Below are positions 33,775 through 42,935 of a DNA stretch of 64,000 nt, piece after piece. This DNA comes from Nostoc sp. TCL240-02. GTDB taxonomy: Bacteria; Cyanobacteriota; Cyanobacteriia; Cyanobacteriales; Nostocaceae. A program made the position numbers and the translations under genes. The stretch spans positions 3,286,501 to 3,350,500 of the forward strand of contig NZ_CP040094.1 of assembly GCF_013343235.1 (NCBI RefSeq), given 5' to 3'. The notes below the pieces were generated by a model that worked only from the letters and a program-made list of their open reading frames with translations, did not search any database and had not been told where the DNA came from. Numbering within the stretch: the stretch's first letter is position 1; the number at the start of each line of letters is the position of its first letter.

Positions 33775-34577
33775 TTATTTCACCAGCTTGGCTATTTGAA
33801 CATCTAGAAGATCCGCAAGTTATTATTGTTGATTGTCGCTTTTCTTTAGCCGAACCACAACTAGGACAACAGCAGTACCAAACAAGCCATATTAAAGGGT
33901 CATATTACCTAGATTTAAATCAGGATCTTTCCAGTCCAGTGGGTAAGCATGGCGGGAGACATCCTTTACCTGAACCCAATGATATCGCTAACAAATTTGC
34001 AGCAATTGGGGTAAATTACCAAAAAACTCTGGTGGTAGCTTATGATGATTCGCGTTTTGCTTTTGCATCTCGTTTATGGTGGCTGTTGCGCTATCTTGGA
34101 CATGAGCAAGTTGCGGTACTAGATGGAGGCTTTACTGGATGGCAAAAAGCTGGTTATCCGATTACAGATGTCGTTCATCAACCCAGTACCGATACGTTTG
34201 TAGCTCAAGTGCAACCAGAAAAAGTTGTAGATATTAATGTGGTAAAAACCCGGAAAGATAGCCAAGAGGTAGTATTGGTAGATTCGAGAGAAAGCGATCG
34301 CTATCGAGGTGAACGAGAGCCAATTGATAAAATTGCCGGACATATTCCTGGTGCAGTCAACTATCCTTGGCAAGATGTTACAGACTCTTCCGGCTATCTA
34401 CTCCCTCAAGAGGAACAACGTCGTCGGTGGGAACAGCTAGAAACAGCCGAAGAAATCTTGGTTTATTGCGGTTCTGGCGTTACTGCTTGCGTAAATTTAC
34501 TTTCTTTAGAATTAGCTGGCATTAACACAGGTAAACTTTATGCTGGTAGCTGGAGTGATTGGATTTCTTATTTATAG
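33756..34577 (+). CDS. two-domain rhodanese sulfurtransferase (SseA-like)
   Basis: A 273-aa tandem rhodanese. The inactive N-terminal domain carries VIIVDCRFSL and GHI-type strands (HIKGSYYLDL). The C-terminal domain has VDSRESDRYRG and the catalytic loop YCGSGVTACV with Cys near residue 235. CGSGVTA favours 3-mercaptopyruvate sulfurtransferase over thiosulfate:cyanide activity (CRKGV/T). It is cytoplasmic, with no signal. The ATG lies inside a heptamer repeat array (33747-33774), which therefore encodes the first residues, MPNNQF. Confidence 0.92.
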   Translation: MPNNQFVISPAWLFEHLEDPQVIIVDCRFSLAEPQLGQQQYQTSHIKGSYYLDLNQDLSSPVGKHGGRHPLPEPNDIANKFAAIGVNYQKTLVVAYDDSRFAFASRLWWLLRYLGHEQVAVLDGGFTGWQKAGYPITDVVHQPSTDTFVAQVQPEKVVDINVVKTRKDSQEVVLVDSRESDRYRGEREPIDKIAGHIPGAVNYPWQDVTDSSGYLLPQEEQRRRWEQLETAEEILVYCGSGVTACVNLLSLELAGINTGKLYAGSWSDWISYL

Positions 34578-34618
34578 TCATTGGTCATTGGTCATTGTTT
34601 TTTGACAAAGGACTAATT

Positions 34619-35920
34619 TCAAAACTGACCTAATTGCAAATTGTAATTAATGGTGAAGAACCAGCCATCAAAATCAATGTTTTCGGCGGTTGAACTACCT
34701 AAACTCCTTCCAACCTGTACATTCATATAAGTGGTATCGGATATTCGGTAATTTAAGTGCCCAAATATCCGATGGAATTGGTCTTCTCGATCGCGCTGTG
34801 TAAAGTCTGAGAAGTTCACCTGGTAGTCAATACCAACCTGGAGAGGTTGTTGCAAGTAGTAGTTCAGAGACACCCAAAAGGAATTGATTATCCGATCGCG
34901 ACTTTGGGGGTCAGCAAAATTTACACTTAATTCATAAAAGGTGTCTAGCGTTAATTTTGGAGTTAATGGATCTCGCCGTCCCAAAGATAGTTGTAGAGAA
35001 TTCTCATTTAAAAAGCGATCACCTGCTTTAAAGCTATCCAGCCGATCGCTGCTATTAGCATAAAATAACTGTTGATTGCTCCAGCTGAGTTCTCCATACA
35101 TTCGCTGGGATAGCTGCTGGTAAACACTGAGATTGAATCTTAGCTGGTTGTAATGGTATTGTGACTGATTTATATAACGAATGAGATTGCCATCTATTGA
35201 GCCGTTTAAAAAAGTCTTAGATCCCAAAGGTAAATATGCAGAGGATAGCGTCAGTCCAGAAATAATTAAACCGTCTTCAATAGGATTATCATTTGAGGAG
35301 AAAATATTAGTCGTTTGGAAGTAACCGACACGGCCCTGTAGATAGCCTATAGGTTTAAACTTAGGTACGACTTGTTCTATCGGTGGAAGAGGAGGCAATT
35401 CTAGGGGTCGTAACCGTATCCGTAACCCCAATTCGCGATCGCTATCAGACTCAGGAGATGATTTTGGCGATCGTAGAAGCTCTATTAGCCTCTCTAGTCT
35501 TTGAGAATAATTTATATCAGGTGTATTTAATAGTTCCTCTTTTGAATCTAAAGGAGATATAGGCAAAACACTTGGCTGCGATTCTAGCGGTGGCGGGTCA
35601 TTTTGCTTTTGAGTATCCCCAAATTCTTTAGTTGGGGCTGTATCAGTTTGTGTAGTTTCGGGTGTTTGCTGTGCCAGATTTAACGGCATCTGGGAGTCTA
35701 AAGGATGCGACTCAATGGAGTGCTTGCACAAAGAGTTGATTAAATCTTGCTGCAACTTCTGACATAGCTGATAAGTTACCTGTGCGCTTGCTAAATTTTT
35801 AGAACGCCAAATCTCTGTATTTGCAGATTCTGCCGCTTCTACTCTAATGCAACACAAGCTTCCACCACTGGACGCTAACAAGATACAAAAAAACAAATTC
35901 TTCCAGTTTTTGAGTCGCAT
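34619..35920 (-). CDS. secreted, probable outer-membrane beta-barrel protein
   Basis: 433 aa. The N-terminal NLFFCILLASSGGSLCC segment is a signal peptide, with Cys near the end that might allow lipidation. A Pro/Gln/Ser-rich stretch (about 80-175) is probably a periplasmic linker. The last 240 residues alternate hydrophobic and polar residues with many aromatic ends (YLQGRVGYFQTTNIFSS, LRFNLSVYQQL, TYMNVQVGRSL) and finish in a terminal aromatic strand ending GQF, as outer-membrane barrels do. No OprB/SLH domain was seen. The protein is unnamed; function may be structural or porin-like. Confidence 0.7.
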   Translation of the reverse strand: MRLKNWKNLFFCILLASSGGSLCCIRVEAAESANTEIWRSKNLASAQVTYQLCQKLQQDLINSLCKHSIESHPLDSQMPLNLAQQTPETTQTDTAPTKEFGDTQKQNDPPPLESQPSVLPISPLDSKEELLNTPDINYSQRLERLIELLRSPKSSPESDSDRELGLRIRLRPLELPPLPPIEQVVPKFKPIGYLQGRVGYFQTTNIFSSNDNPIEDGLIISGLTLSSAYLPLGSKTFLNGSIDGNLIRYINQSQYHYNQLRFNLSVYQQLSQRMYGELSWSNQQLFYANSSDRLDSFKAGDRFLNENSLQLSLGRRDPLTPKLTLDTFYELSVNFADPQSRDRIINSFWVSLNYYLQQPLQVGIDYQVNFSDFTQRDREDQFHRIFGHLNYRISDTTYMNVQVGRSLGSSTAENIDFDGWFFTINYNLQLGQF

Positions 35921-36061
35921 CTGTTAGATTGCGTTGATCGCATTTGGCCAATGTAGACCCACAAGCTGTATCAGAAGTTCCGACTCAGAAGATACAATTG
36001 AGTGCATTTATCTTAACCCTGTAAGTATATACTGAAACTACAAACCGATATTGCTGATTTT

Positions 36062-36101
36062 CGGATCATCTTAGATTTGTAAACAAATCTAAGATGATCC
36101 G
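36062..36101. repeat. perfect 18-bp-arm palindrome with TAAA loop
   Basis: CGGATCATCTTAGATTTG (36062-36079) is followed by TAAA and its exact complement (36084-36101). It lies in the divergent region between the barrel gene (start 35920) and the FecR gene (start 36467), where no terminator is needed. No T run flanks it. The remaining 35921-36466 DNA is AT-rich and presumably holds both promoters; no further motif was recognised. Confidence 0.85.
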
Positions 36102-36466
36102 GTCTATTCATTCTGCTCCACTTTAGTGAAGTATTGTCCTAGAGTTACTTCACAACACACCCCTAACAACTTCTTGTCCCTGTAACTGATCTGATTAGAA
36201 TCGATAATATGTAAGGTATTTCTCCTTTAATTATTGATATCAAGTACTAAATTTGAAATTTGCAGCAGGCTTTCTTGTATATAATGTTCTGTCAATTTAA
36301 GGATAAAAACTTAAATAAAGTAAACAAATAGTTAATTTTTGTCTATTAAATTTAGACTTAGACTAAAAATAAAGATAATTTTAATAAATAACTCGTTACA
36401 ACAATTATCAGTAGTTTTAATCTTTCAGTTTTTTGGCATTAGTTGAAGTTCACAAATTATCAAACT

Positions 36467-38071
36467 ATGTTTTATAAATCATTTCCACTATTGGTGATTG
36501 CTTTATGGGGAGTTATAGTACTGCCTTTGCCAAATAGGGTAAGTGCCATAACTCCTCTAACGCGAGCAGAGATTCAGGATCTCCGCAACATAGTACAACT
36601 GATACCCAAAGATAAGTTAAAGAAACGTCCTGCACGTAAATTAGACGCAATGACTCCTGGCGACGGGGTGGCAACTGGTCGAGCTTCCCTAGCAGATTTG
36701 CGTTTCAATGATGGCTCTTTGGCACGAGTTGGAGAACAGGCGTTATTTCAATTTTTGCCGAAGACTCGTGACTTTAAACTTTCAAATGGCACTGTGTTGT
36801 TACTCATCCCACCAGGACAGGGGCAAACACGTATACAAACACCAAATGCAGCAGCAGCAATTCGTGGTTCAGCATTATTTGTACGCTACAACCAACAAAC
36901 AGACACCACGATTGTGGGTGCGTTAACAAATAGTGGCATTGAAGTTTCTAACAAAGAAGCTTCTGAAACTAAGGTGTTAGAAGCAGGGCAAATGGTGATT
37001 ATAGTTAAAGGGAAATTTGAAAGGTTATATGATTTTGATCTGAGAAATTTTTATGAAACGAGCCAACTAGTTCGGGAACTTGATTTGAACAGGCAAAGTC
37101 CTGTACCTACGCCTGATCCTGCAATCACCAGAGTTCAAGCCGAAACTGCTGCGGCTTTGAAAGCACAGCCACCGATAAAAGGTGAGGGAGTAATTGAAAA
37201 CCCCTCTTTTGTGAAACTAACTCCTACAGCCGTAACTTCAACTGAGACAAAACCTGTAACTTCAACTACAACAAAACCTGTAACTTCAACTCAGACAACA
37301 CCTGTAACTTCAACTCAGACAACACCTGTAACTCCAACTCAGACAACACCTGTAACTCCAACTCCAACTCAGACAACACCTGTAACTCCAACTCCAACTC
37401 AGACAACACCTGTAACTCCAACTCCAACTCAGACAACACCTGTAACTCCAACTCCAACTCAGACAACACCTGTAACTCCAACTCCAACTCAGACAACACC
37501 TGTAACTCCAACTCCAACTCAGACAACACCTGTAACTCCAACTCCAACTCAGACAACACCTGTAACTCCAACTCCAACTCAGACAACACCTGTAACTCCA
37601 ACTCCAACTCAGACAACACCTGTAACTCCAACTCCAACTCAGACAACACCTGTAACTCCAACTCCAACTCAGACAACACCTGTAACTCCAACTCCAACTC
37701 AGACAACACCTGTAACTCCAACTCCAACTCAGACAACACCTGTAACTCCAACTCCAACTCAGACAACACCTGTAACTACAACTCCAACTCAGACAACACC
37801 TGTAACTACAACTCCAACTCAGACAACACCTGTAACTACAACTCCAACTGAGCCAACACCTGTAACTACAACTCCAACTGAGCCAACACCTGTAACTACA
37901 ACTACAACCCCAACCCCAACTGAGCCAACATCTGTAACTACAACTACAACCCCAACTCAGACAACACCTGTAACTACAACTCCAACTGAGTCAATACCTG
38001 TAACTCCAACTACAACACCAACTGAGTCAACACCTGTAACCCCAACTCCATCTGGCTCTCCAAGCACATAA
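36467..38071 (+). CDS. secreted FecR-domain protein with long Thr/Pro repeat tail
   Basis: About 534 aa. After a signal peptide (MFYKSFPLLVIALWGVIVL, cleavage after SA), a FecR-like domain covers about 55-200: PGDGVATGRASLADLRFNDGS, LARVGEQ and TPNAAAAIRGSALFV are typical. The rest is a Thr/Pro/Gln tail of 10-residue units (TPTPTQTTPV), 14 of them identical at DNA level, probably an extended and maybe glycosylated wall or surface linker. No TonB or sigma-factor partner gene is adjacent, so classical iron signalling is unlikely. ATG 36467 is preferred to TTG 36443. Confidence 0.8.
   Translation: MFYKSFPLLVIALWGVIVLPLPNRVSAITPLTRAEIQDLRNIVQLIPKDKLKKRPARKLDAMTPGDGVATGRASLADLRFNDGSLARVGEQALFQFLPKTRDFKLSNGTVLLLIPPGQGQTRIQTPNAAAAIRGSALFVRYNQQTDTTIVGALTNSGIEVSNKEASETKVLEAGQMVIIVKGKFERLYDFDLRNFYETSQLVRELDLNRQSPVPTPDPAITRVQAETAAALKAQPPIKGEGVIENPSFVKLTPTAVTSTETKPVTSTTTKPVTSTQTTPVTSTQTTPVTPTQTTPVTPTPTQTTPVTPTPTQTTPVTPTPTQTTPVTPTPTQTTPVTPTPTQTTPVTPTPTQTTPVTPTPTQTTPVTPTPTQTTPVTPTPTQTTPVTPTPTQTTPVTPTPTQTTPVTPTPTQTTPVTPTPTQTTPVTPTPTQTTPVTTTPTQTTPVTTTPTQTTPVTTTPTEPTPVTTTPTEPTPVTTTTTPTPTEPTSVTTTTTPTQTTPVTTTPTESIPVTPTTTPTESTPVTPTPSGSPST
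37351..37830 (+). repeat. 30-bp coding minisatellite
   Basis: A unit of 30 bp (TGTAACTCCAACTCCAACTC plus AGACAACACC) repeats 14 times without a single change from 37351 to 37770, then degenerates (CCA to ACA) up to about 37860. It is in frame, giving 10 residues per copy. Such perfect identity implies recent slippage or recombination and likely copy-number variation between strains. Confidence 0.95.
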
Positions 38072-38142
38072 AACAAAACTGCTAATGGGGGTACAAGACT
38101 TTCTGCAAATGCCAAACGGGTTATTTTTATCATAATTTTGCG

Positions 38143-38160
38143 TAAGTCCTGTGGGACTTA
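38143..38160. repeat. short hairpin TAAGTCC-TGTG-GGACTTA
   Basis: A 7-bp perfect stem with a 4-nt loop, 72 bp after the FecR stop; a GGACTTACACAGGG half-copy follows at about 38294. It may act as a weak terminator, or be a dispersed repeat. The 38072-38391 region otherwise shows nothing beyond the gor 5' flank. Confidence 0.5.
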
Positions 38161-38391
38161 GCGGCTCTAATGCGTAGCACAGACTTACAATCAACATTTG
38201 AGACAGAACTATGCCTCTACAGCAACTCAAGCAAAAAGTGATATTCCCTACGACCAGAGAACATCTGCTAACGCTAGATTAAATCAAGGATAGGACTTAC
38301 ACAGGGTTCACCGGATATCCTTATATAGTTCAATGACATTCTGTGTGTAAGTTACTAGGAACTAACTTTTTGCTAGAGAGAACATAAATTT

Positions 38392-39768
38392 ATGGCTTTT
38401 GATTACGACCTGTTTGTAATTGGTGCGGGTTCTGGAGGCTTGGCGGCTTCCAAACGGGCGGCTAGCTATGGGGCAAAAGTGGCGATCGCTGAATATGATT
38501 TAGTTGGTGGAACTTGTGTGATTCGCGGTTGCGTTCCCAAAAAACTTATGGTCTATGCCTCTCACTTTCCTGCACTGTTTAGTGAAGCTTCAGGCTATGG
38601 CTGGAAAGTCGGTAATGCTGAGTTGGACTGGGAATATTTCATTACATCTATAGATAACGAAGTTCGGCGACTATCGCAACTACACATAAACTTCTTAGAA
38701 AAAGCTGGTGTAGAACTATTTTCCGGTCGCGCCACATTGCTAGATTCCCACACCGTAGAAGTTGATGGACGCAAAGTTACAGCAGACAAAATTTTAATTG
38801 CTGTTGGCGGTCGTCCTATCAAACCAGATTTACCAGGGATGGAATATGGCATTACCTCTAACGAAATTTTTCATCTCAAAGAACAACCAAAACACATCGT
38901 CATTCTTGGCGCTGGTTATATCGGCACGGAATTTGCCTGTATTATGCGCGGTTTGGGTTCTGAAGTGACACAAATTACCAGAGGTGACAAGATTTTGAAT
39001 GGGTTTGATGAAGATGTCCGCACAGAAATTGAAGAGGGAATGACAAACCACGGAATTCAGCTGATTAAGAATAATGTGGTAAAAACAGTTGAAACTGTGC
39101 CAGAAGGATTTAAACTTACTTTATCAGGGGAAGACCAAGAACCAATAATCGCGGACGTGTTTTTAGTGGCGACTGGTCGAACTCCCAATGTAGATGGACT
39201 AGGTTTAAAAAACGCTGGGGTTGATGTTGTTGCTAGTTCTATCGAAGGGCCTGGATACCCGACCACAAGTGCGATCGCAGTCAATGAATATAGTCAAACT
39301 AATCAACCGAATATCTTTGCCGTTGGCGATGTCACTGACCGAATCAATTTAACTCCCGTCGCCATTGGTGAAGGACGAGCTTTTGCTGATAGTGAGTTTG
39401 GCAATAATCGCCGCGAATTCAGTCACGAAACTGTTCCCACAGCCATATTTTCTAACCCAGAAGCCGCAACAGTAGGCTTGACAGAAGCCGAAGCACGGGA
39501 AAAATTCGGTGATGCGGTAACAATTTTTCGCACTCGCTTTCGCCCCATGTACTATAGTTTGCCTGGGAAGCAAGAAAAGACAATGATGAAGTTGGTAGTT
39601 GATAGCAACACTGACAAAGTGCTAGGCGCTCACATGGTAGGTGAAAATGCCGCCGAGATCATCCAAGGTGTAGCGATCGCTGTGAAGATGGGCGCAACTA
39701 AAAAAGACTTTGATGCCACCGTTGGTATCCATCCCTCCTCAGCCGAAGAATTTGTCACAATGCGGTAA
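38392..39768 (+). CDS. gor: glutathione reductase
   Basis: A 458-aa NADPH:glutathione disulfide reductase. It has FAD motif GAGSGGLAASKRA, redox disulfide GGTCVIRGCVPKKL (about 40-53), NADPH Rossmann GAGYIGTEF with a nearby Arg (TRGDK region), FAD motif NIFAVGDVT and C-terminal GIHPSSAEEF with the His/Glu proton relay. This fits canonical cyanobacterial GR better than its paralogue at 14461-15822. The ATG at 38392 is preceded by AGAGAGAA, a moderate ribosome site. It is followed by an AT-rich inverted repeat. Confidence 0.93.
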   Translation: MAFDYDLFVIGAGSGGLAASKRAASYGAKVAIAEYDLVGGTCVIRGCVPKKLMVYASHFPALFSEASGYGWKVGNAELDWEYFITSIDNEVRRLSQLHINFLEKAGVELFSGRATLLDSHTVEVDGRKVTADKILIAVGGRPIKPDLPGMEYGITSNEIFHLKEQPKHIVILGAGYIGTEFACIMRGLGSEVTQITRGDKILNGFDEDVRTEIEEGMTNHGIQLIKNNVVKTVETVPEGFKLTLSGEDQEPIIADVFLVATGRTPNVDGLGLKNAGVDVVASSIEGPGYPTTSAIAVNEYSQTNQPNIFAVGDVTDRINLTPVAIGEGRAFADSEFGNNRREFSHETVPTAIFSNPEAATVGLTEAEAREKFGDAVTIFRTRFRPMYYSLPGKQEKTMMKLVVDSNTDKVLGAHMVGENAAEIIQGVAIAVKMGATKKDFDATVGIHPSSAEEFVTMR

Positions 39769-39771
39769 TAA

Positions 39772-39863
39772 GAAAGAGTTAGGAGTTAAGAGTTATGAGT
39801 TATAAGTTGAATAAAAAAACTCATAACTTAAAATTCTTAACTTATTAGCCCTAACTCCTAACT
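39772..39863. repeat. heptamer-type inverted repeat after gor
   Basis: GAGTTAGGAGTTAAGAGTTATGAGTT on the left faces AACTCATAACTT...CTTAACTTATTAGCCCTAACTCC on the right around an A-rich centre. The arms can pair imperfectly over more than 25 bp and may terminate gor transcription. The right arm ends 10 bp before the TTG start of the next gene. Confidence 0.7.
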
Positions 39864-39873
39864 ATTTACAGCT

Positions 39874-40509
39874 TTGCAATATATATATCTTCACGGTTTC
39901 GCTTCCAGTCCTAATTCTGCCAAAGCGCGGGATATAGGCGATCGCTTTGCCAAAATTCAAACAAAGCTCAAAATCCCCGATCTCAATGCTGGCGATTTTT
40001 CGCAGTTGACAATCACTCGTCAGATCGCTCAAGTTACCGCAGAATTTAGTAATGATTCTACACCAGTAACCCTAATTGGCTCAAGTTTAGGTGGTTTGAC
40101 CGCCGCACACTTGGGACAGCAATATTTACAAGTAGAACGCCTTGTGCTGCTAGCACCAGCTTTTGGATTTTTATCCCATTGGTTGCCCAAGCTAGGCGAT
40201 GAAGAAGTACAGCATTGGCAGCAAGAAAAATATATCATGGTCTACCACTATGGAGAGGAACGATCAATTCCTTTAAGTTACGATTTCGTTATAGATGCTG
40301 CCCAATACCAAGAAAAATTTTTGCAACGTTCTATTCCTACCCTAATTTTGCATGGAAAAAATGATGAAGTTATTCCCATCGAAGCTAGTCGGGACTTTGC
40401 GTGTTGCCGTTCTTGGGTGGAGTTAGTCGAACTCGACAGTGACCATGCCTTGGGTGATGTTATGGAAAAAATTTGGCAGGCAATTCGCCTCTTTTGCCAA
40501 TTACCTTGA
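39874..40509 (+). CDS. YqiA/YcfP-like alpha/beta-hydrolase fold protein
   Basis: 211 aa. The N-terminus YIYLHGFASSPNSAKA is the oxyanion-side strand of this family. The nucleophile elbow is GSSLGG (Ser near residue 71), followed by LILHGKNDEVIP for the acid and a C-terminal DSDHALGD for the His. A serine esterase triad is therefore complete; substrate unknown. The only initiator between the preceding in-frame stop (39859) and the first strand is a TTG at 39874, so translation probably starts there. It lies 100 bp after gor on the same strand. Confidence 0.82.
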   Translation: MQYIYLHGFASSPNSAKARDIGDRFAKIQTKLKIPDLNAGDFSQLTITRQIAQVTAEFSNDSTPVTLIGSSLGGLTAAHLGQQYLQVERLVLLAPAFGFLSHWLPKLGDEEVQHWQQEKYIMVYHYGEERSIPLSYDFVIDAAQYQEKFLQRSIPTLILHGKNDEVIPIEASRDFACCRSWVELVELDSDHALGDVMEKIWQAIRLFCQLP

Positions 40510-40573
40510 AGTTGTAAAATATTAGACTCTCACATCACTAATTTCCTTAGTCATTTCTCCTTTGTTTAGTTAC

Positions 40574-40608
40574 TAATGACTAATGACTCATGACCAATGA
40601 TTAATGAC
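40574..40608. repeat. heptamer repeats TAATGAC x5 (degenerate)
   Basis: Units at 40574, 40581, 40588, 40595 and 40602 read TAATGAC, TAATGAC, TCATGAC, CAATGAT, TAATGAC. The last contains an ATG (40604) in frame with hisC. Confidence 0.8.
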
Positions 40609-40615
40609 TAAAATT

Positions 40616-41761
40616 ATGCTTCCCTTCATCCGGTCAGATTTAGCCCAATTTACCGCGTATAAACCTCATCCCAGCAGTGATACAGCCGATTCTGTCCCCA
40701 CACAGTTTGATCGCCTGGATACAAATGAAAGTCCCTACGATTTACCACCTGAGTTAAAAGAGAAGCTAGCCTGGACATATCAGCAAGTAATTGAAACAAA
40801 TCGTTATCCTGATGGTGGACATGAAACCCTCAAGGATGCGATCGCAGAATACGTCAATGAATCAGCCGCCCTCCCGCTATCCAATACTGCTGCCAATATT
40901 TCTGTTGGAAATGGTTCTGATGAACTAATCCGTTCTTTATTAATCGCCACTTGTTTAGGAAAAGAAGGTTCAATTCTCGTTGCCAATCCTACTTTCTCTA
41001 TGTACGGAATTTTGGCACAAACTTTGGGAATTCCTGTTGTAACAGTGGGTAGAAACGAAACAAATTTTGAAATTGACTTAAAAGCTGCACAGTCTGCGAT
41101 CGAACAAACTCAAAATCCCCCCATTCGCGTAGTTTTCGTAGTACATCCCAATTCGCCAACTGCCAATAGCTTAACAACGGCAGAGTTGGCATGGTTAAGA
41201 AGTCTGAGCGAACATATTTTGGTAGTAATTGATGAAGCTTACTTTGAATTCAGTCAAACTACCCTAGTAGGTGAATTAGCGCAGCGCCCCAACTGGGTAA
41301 TATTACGCACTTTTTCTAAAGCTTTCCGATTGGCATCTCTCCGTGTTGGTTATTGCGTTGCTCATCCCGAAGCGATCGCCATTTTAGAAAAAGTTCGCTT
41401 ACCTTACAATCTCCCCAGCTTTTCCATAGCAGCAGCATTGGTTGCTTTACAAAACCGCACCCTCTTACTGGAGTCAATTCCCCAAACCTTGAGTGAACGA
41501 TCCAAACTCATCGAAATTTTATCCCAGCAACCAGAACTACAAATTACCGCAAGTGCTGCTAATTTTATTTATCTACGCCTTAAACCTAATGGCTTAAATT
41601 CACAAGATGCTGTGCTAAAAATTTTCCACCAGAAACTTAGAAAACTCGGCACTCTTGTACGACACATTAGCGGAGGATTGCGAATTACTGTCGGGACAAT
41701 AGAGGAAAACGCCCGCACGGTTACTAGAGTCCAAGCAGCAATAGCCGATTTGGAATTTTAG
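40616..41761 (+). CDS. hisC: histidinol-phosphate aminotransferase
   Basis: A PLP enzyme converting imidazole-acetol phosphate and glutamate to histidinol phosphate in histidine biosynthesis. The 381-aa sequence has [14 protein letters not shown] (substrate side), [29 protein letters not shown] and the PLP-lysine block [17 protein letters not shown] place the start at ATG 40616 ([12 protein letters not shown]); an in-frame ATG at 40604 falls within a heptamer repeat array and would add four residues (MTKI). No other his genes are nearby, as usual in cyanobacteria. Confidence 0.95.
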   Translation: MLPFIRSDLAQFTAYKPHPSSDTADSVPTQFDRLDTNESPYDLPPELKEKLAWTYQQVIETNRYPDGGHETLKDAIAEYVNESAALPLSNTAANISVGNGSDELIRSLLIATCLGKEGSILVANPTFSMYGILAQTLGIPVVTVGRNETNFEIDLKAAQSAIEQTQNPPIRVVFVVHPNSPTANSLTTAELAWLRSLSEHILVVIDEAYFEFSQTTLVGELAQRPNWVILRTFSKAFRLASLRVGYCVAHPEAIAILEKVRLPYNLPSFSIAAALVALQNRTLLLESIPQTLSERSKLIEILSQQPELQITASAANFIYLRLKPNGLNSQDAVLKIFHQKLRKLGTLVRHISGGLRITVGTIEENARTVTRVQAAIADLEF

Positions 41762-41769
41762 CAATTCAC

Positions 41770-42363
41770 TCAATAATTAAATCGGCTATCCATCTCACTG
41801 CCCAAACGACGTACTAATCCTACCGTTTGTGGCAGCACACCTACCAAAAGAGCAAAAGCAACATCCGGCAAAAGAGCCACTATTTCTGGTGGAAAGTATT
41901 GTTCAAATTGATCGAGAATTTTCTGAACTCGCTGCCCAGGTATTGGGTTTTCTGTAATTTGTTTGATCAATCGAATCCACTGCCGCCTAATCAAGTAAGC
42001 CTTCTGGCGTTCTTCATTAGAATCGGGGGTTAATAAAGACAGATTACCTATGGGCAGTGCCCTTTGGCAATCACAGTCGTAATCCCCACCCACAGCAGCC
42101 CCAGGCCCAGCAAACTCTGCATGGTAGCGTTTAAAGAGGATTAATCCATTCCGCCTACGACTATTGACGATGAAAACTTCTCCACTGTGTAAACGTGTAA
42201 GGATATCCGAGCCTTGCGATTGCTCAGTTCCATCTGGCATGACAACAGAGTCAAGGAAACTAGTTTTAGGGTAATAAGTTGATACCATAGAGATTTGATA
42301 GCGTCGATGCTGTTCGCTATCCATGTTTTTTAAACTTTCAACGAATTTGGTAGTAGTATGCAC
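41770..42363 (-). CDS. hypothetical protein
   Basis: 197 aa from a GTG at 42363, or 184 aa from ATG 42324 (MDSEQHRRY). No recognised domain. It contains RRRNGLILFKRYHAEF, a small GPGAAVGGDYDCDC segment with two Cys, and a C-terminal amphipathic to hydrophobic part (PDVAFALLVGVLPQTVGLV) that may touch a membrane. It is convergent with hisC, with 8 bp between stops. The coding frame is long and without bias oddities, so I take it as real, but I assign no function. Confidence 0.6.
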   Translation of the reverse strand: MHTTTKFVESLKNMDSEQHRRYQISMVSTYYPKTSFLDSVVMPDGTEQSQGSDILTRLHSGEVFIVNSRRRNGLILFKRYHAEFAGPGAAVGGDYDCDCQRALPIGNLSLLTPDSNEERQKAYLIRRQWIRLIKQITENPIPGQRVQKILDQFEQYFPPEIVALLPDVAFALLVGVLPQTVGLVRRLGSEMDSRFNY

Positions 42364-42730
42364 TTCAAAAAGTAACTAGCTTTGATGTCAAATCAGATTT
42401 TTGAATTCTTTTATTATCAAGAGTCTTTTGGTCAATTTCACTAAGATAGTAATAAATACACATTGCTTAGTAATTGAGTGATCATATTTTATGAGATATA
42501 ACCAGATTTGTCCCCAAATTTAGAGAGTCTTTTATTAAAGTTTTTATAAAGATGAATATCTTAATTACAAAGTTATTATGAGGGATCGCTTATTTAATAA
42601 GGTATTTGTACATCTATATTCTATTGTAATCCATTTATTGGATCTATATAAAATACTCTAAAATAGTTGTTATTTAATAACAATTTAAAATAGACAAATT
42701 TTAACACTTAATTATTTGGTTAAAGTTTCT

Positions 42731-42770
42731 CGTGGATATTTTATTATTCATTTTAATAAAGATATCCACG
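42731..42770 (-). terminator. long AT-rich hairpin, possible terminator of the upstream GNAT gene
   Basis: CGTGGATAT plus TTTATTA (42731-42746) pairs with TAATAAA, a bulged G, and ATATCCACG (42754-42770). It lies 166 bp after the stop of the GNAT gene at 42936 (minus strand) and has modest T runs at both flanks. The rest of 42364-42935 is very AT-rich with no gene seen. Confidence 0.5.
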
Positions 42771-42935
42771 AAAAATCTCAATAAAATCTACTTAAACTAA
42801 TTGTCTAAACCTAGACATATCAATCTATTTAGCTAACATTAGCTAAATTTTTAATTAGGTTAATTTATACTTTGGTTGCCGATATTGGTGATAAATTTTC
42901 TCCAAACTAATTACAAAATAAAAATTTACAAAAAT

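Noticed and set aside
37266..37769. 167-codon minus-strand ORF of SELELELQVL repeats
   Set aside because: It is the antisense of the FecR-protein minisatellite. The plus frame has a signal peptide and domain; this frame has neither.
37351..37830. CRISPR-like regular spacing
   Set aside because: The 30-bp units are contiguous with no spacers, and they are in a coding frame.
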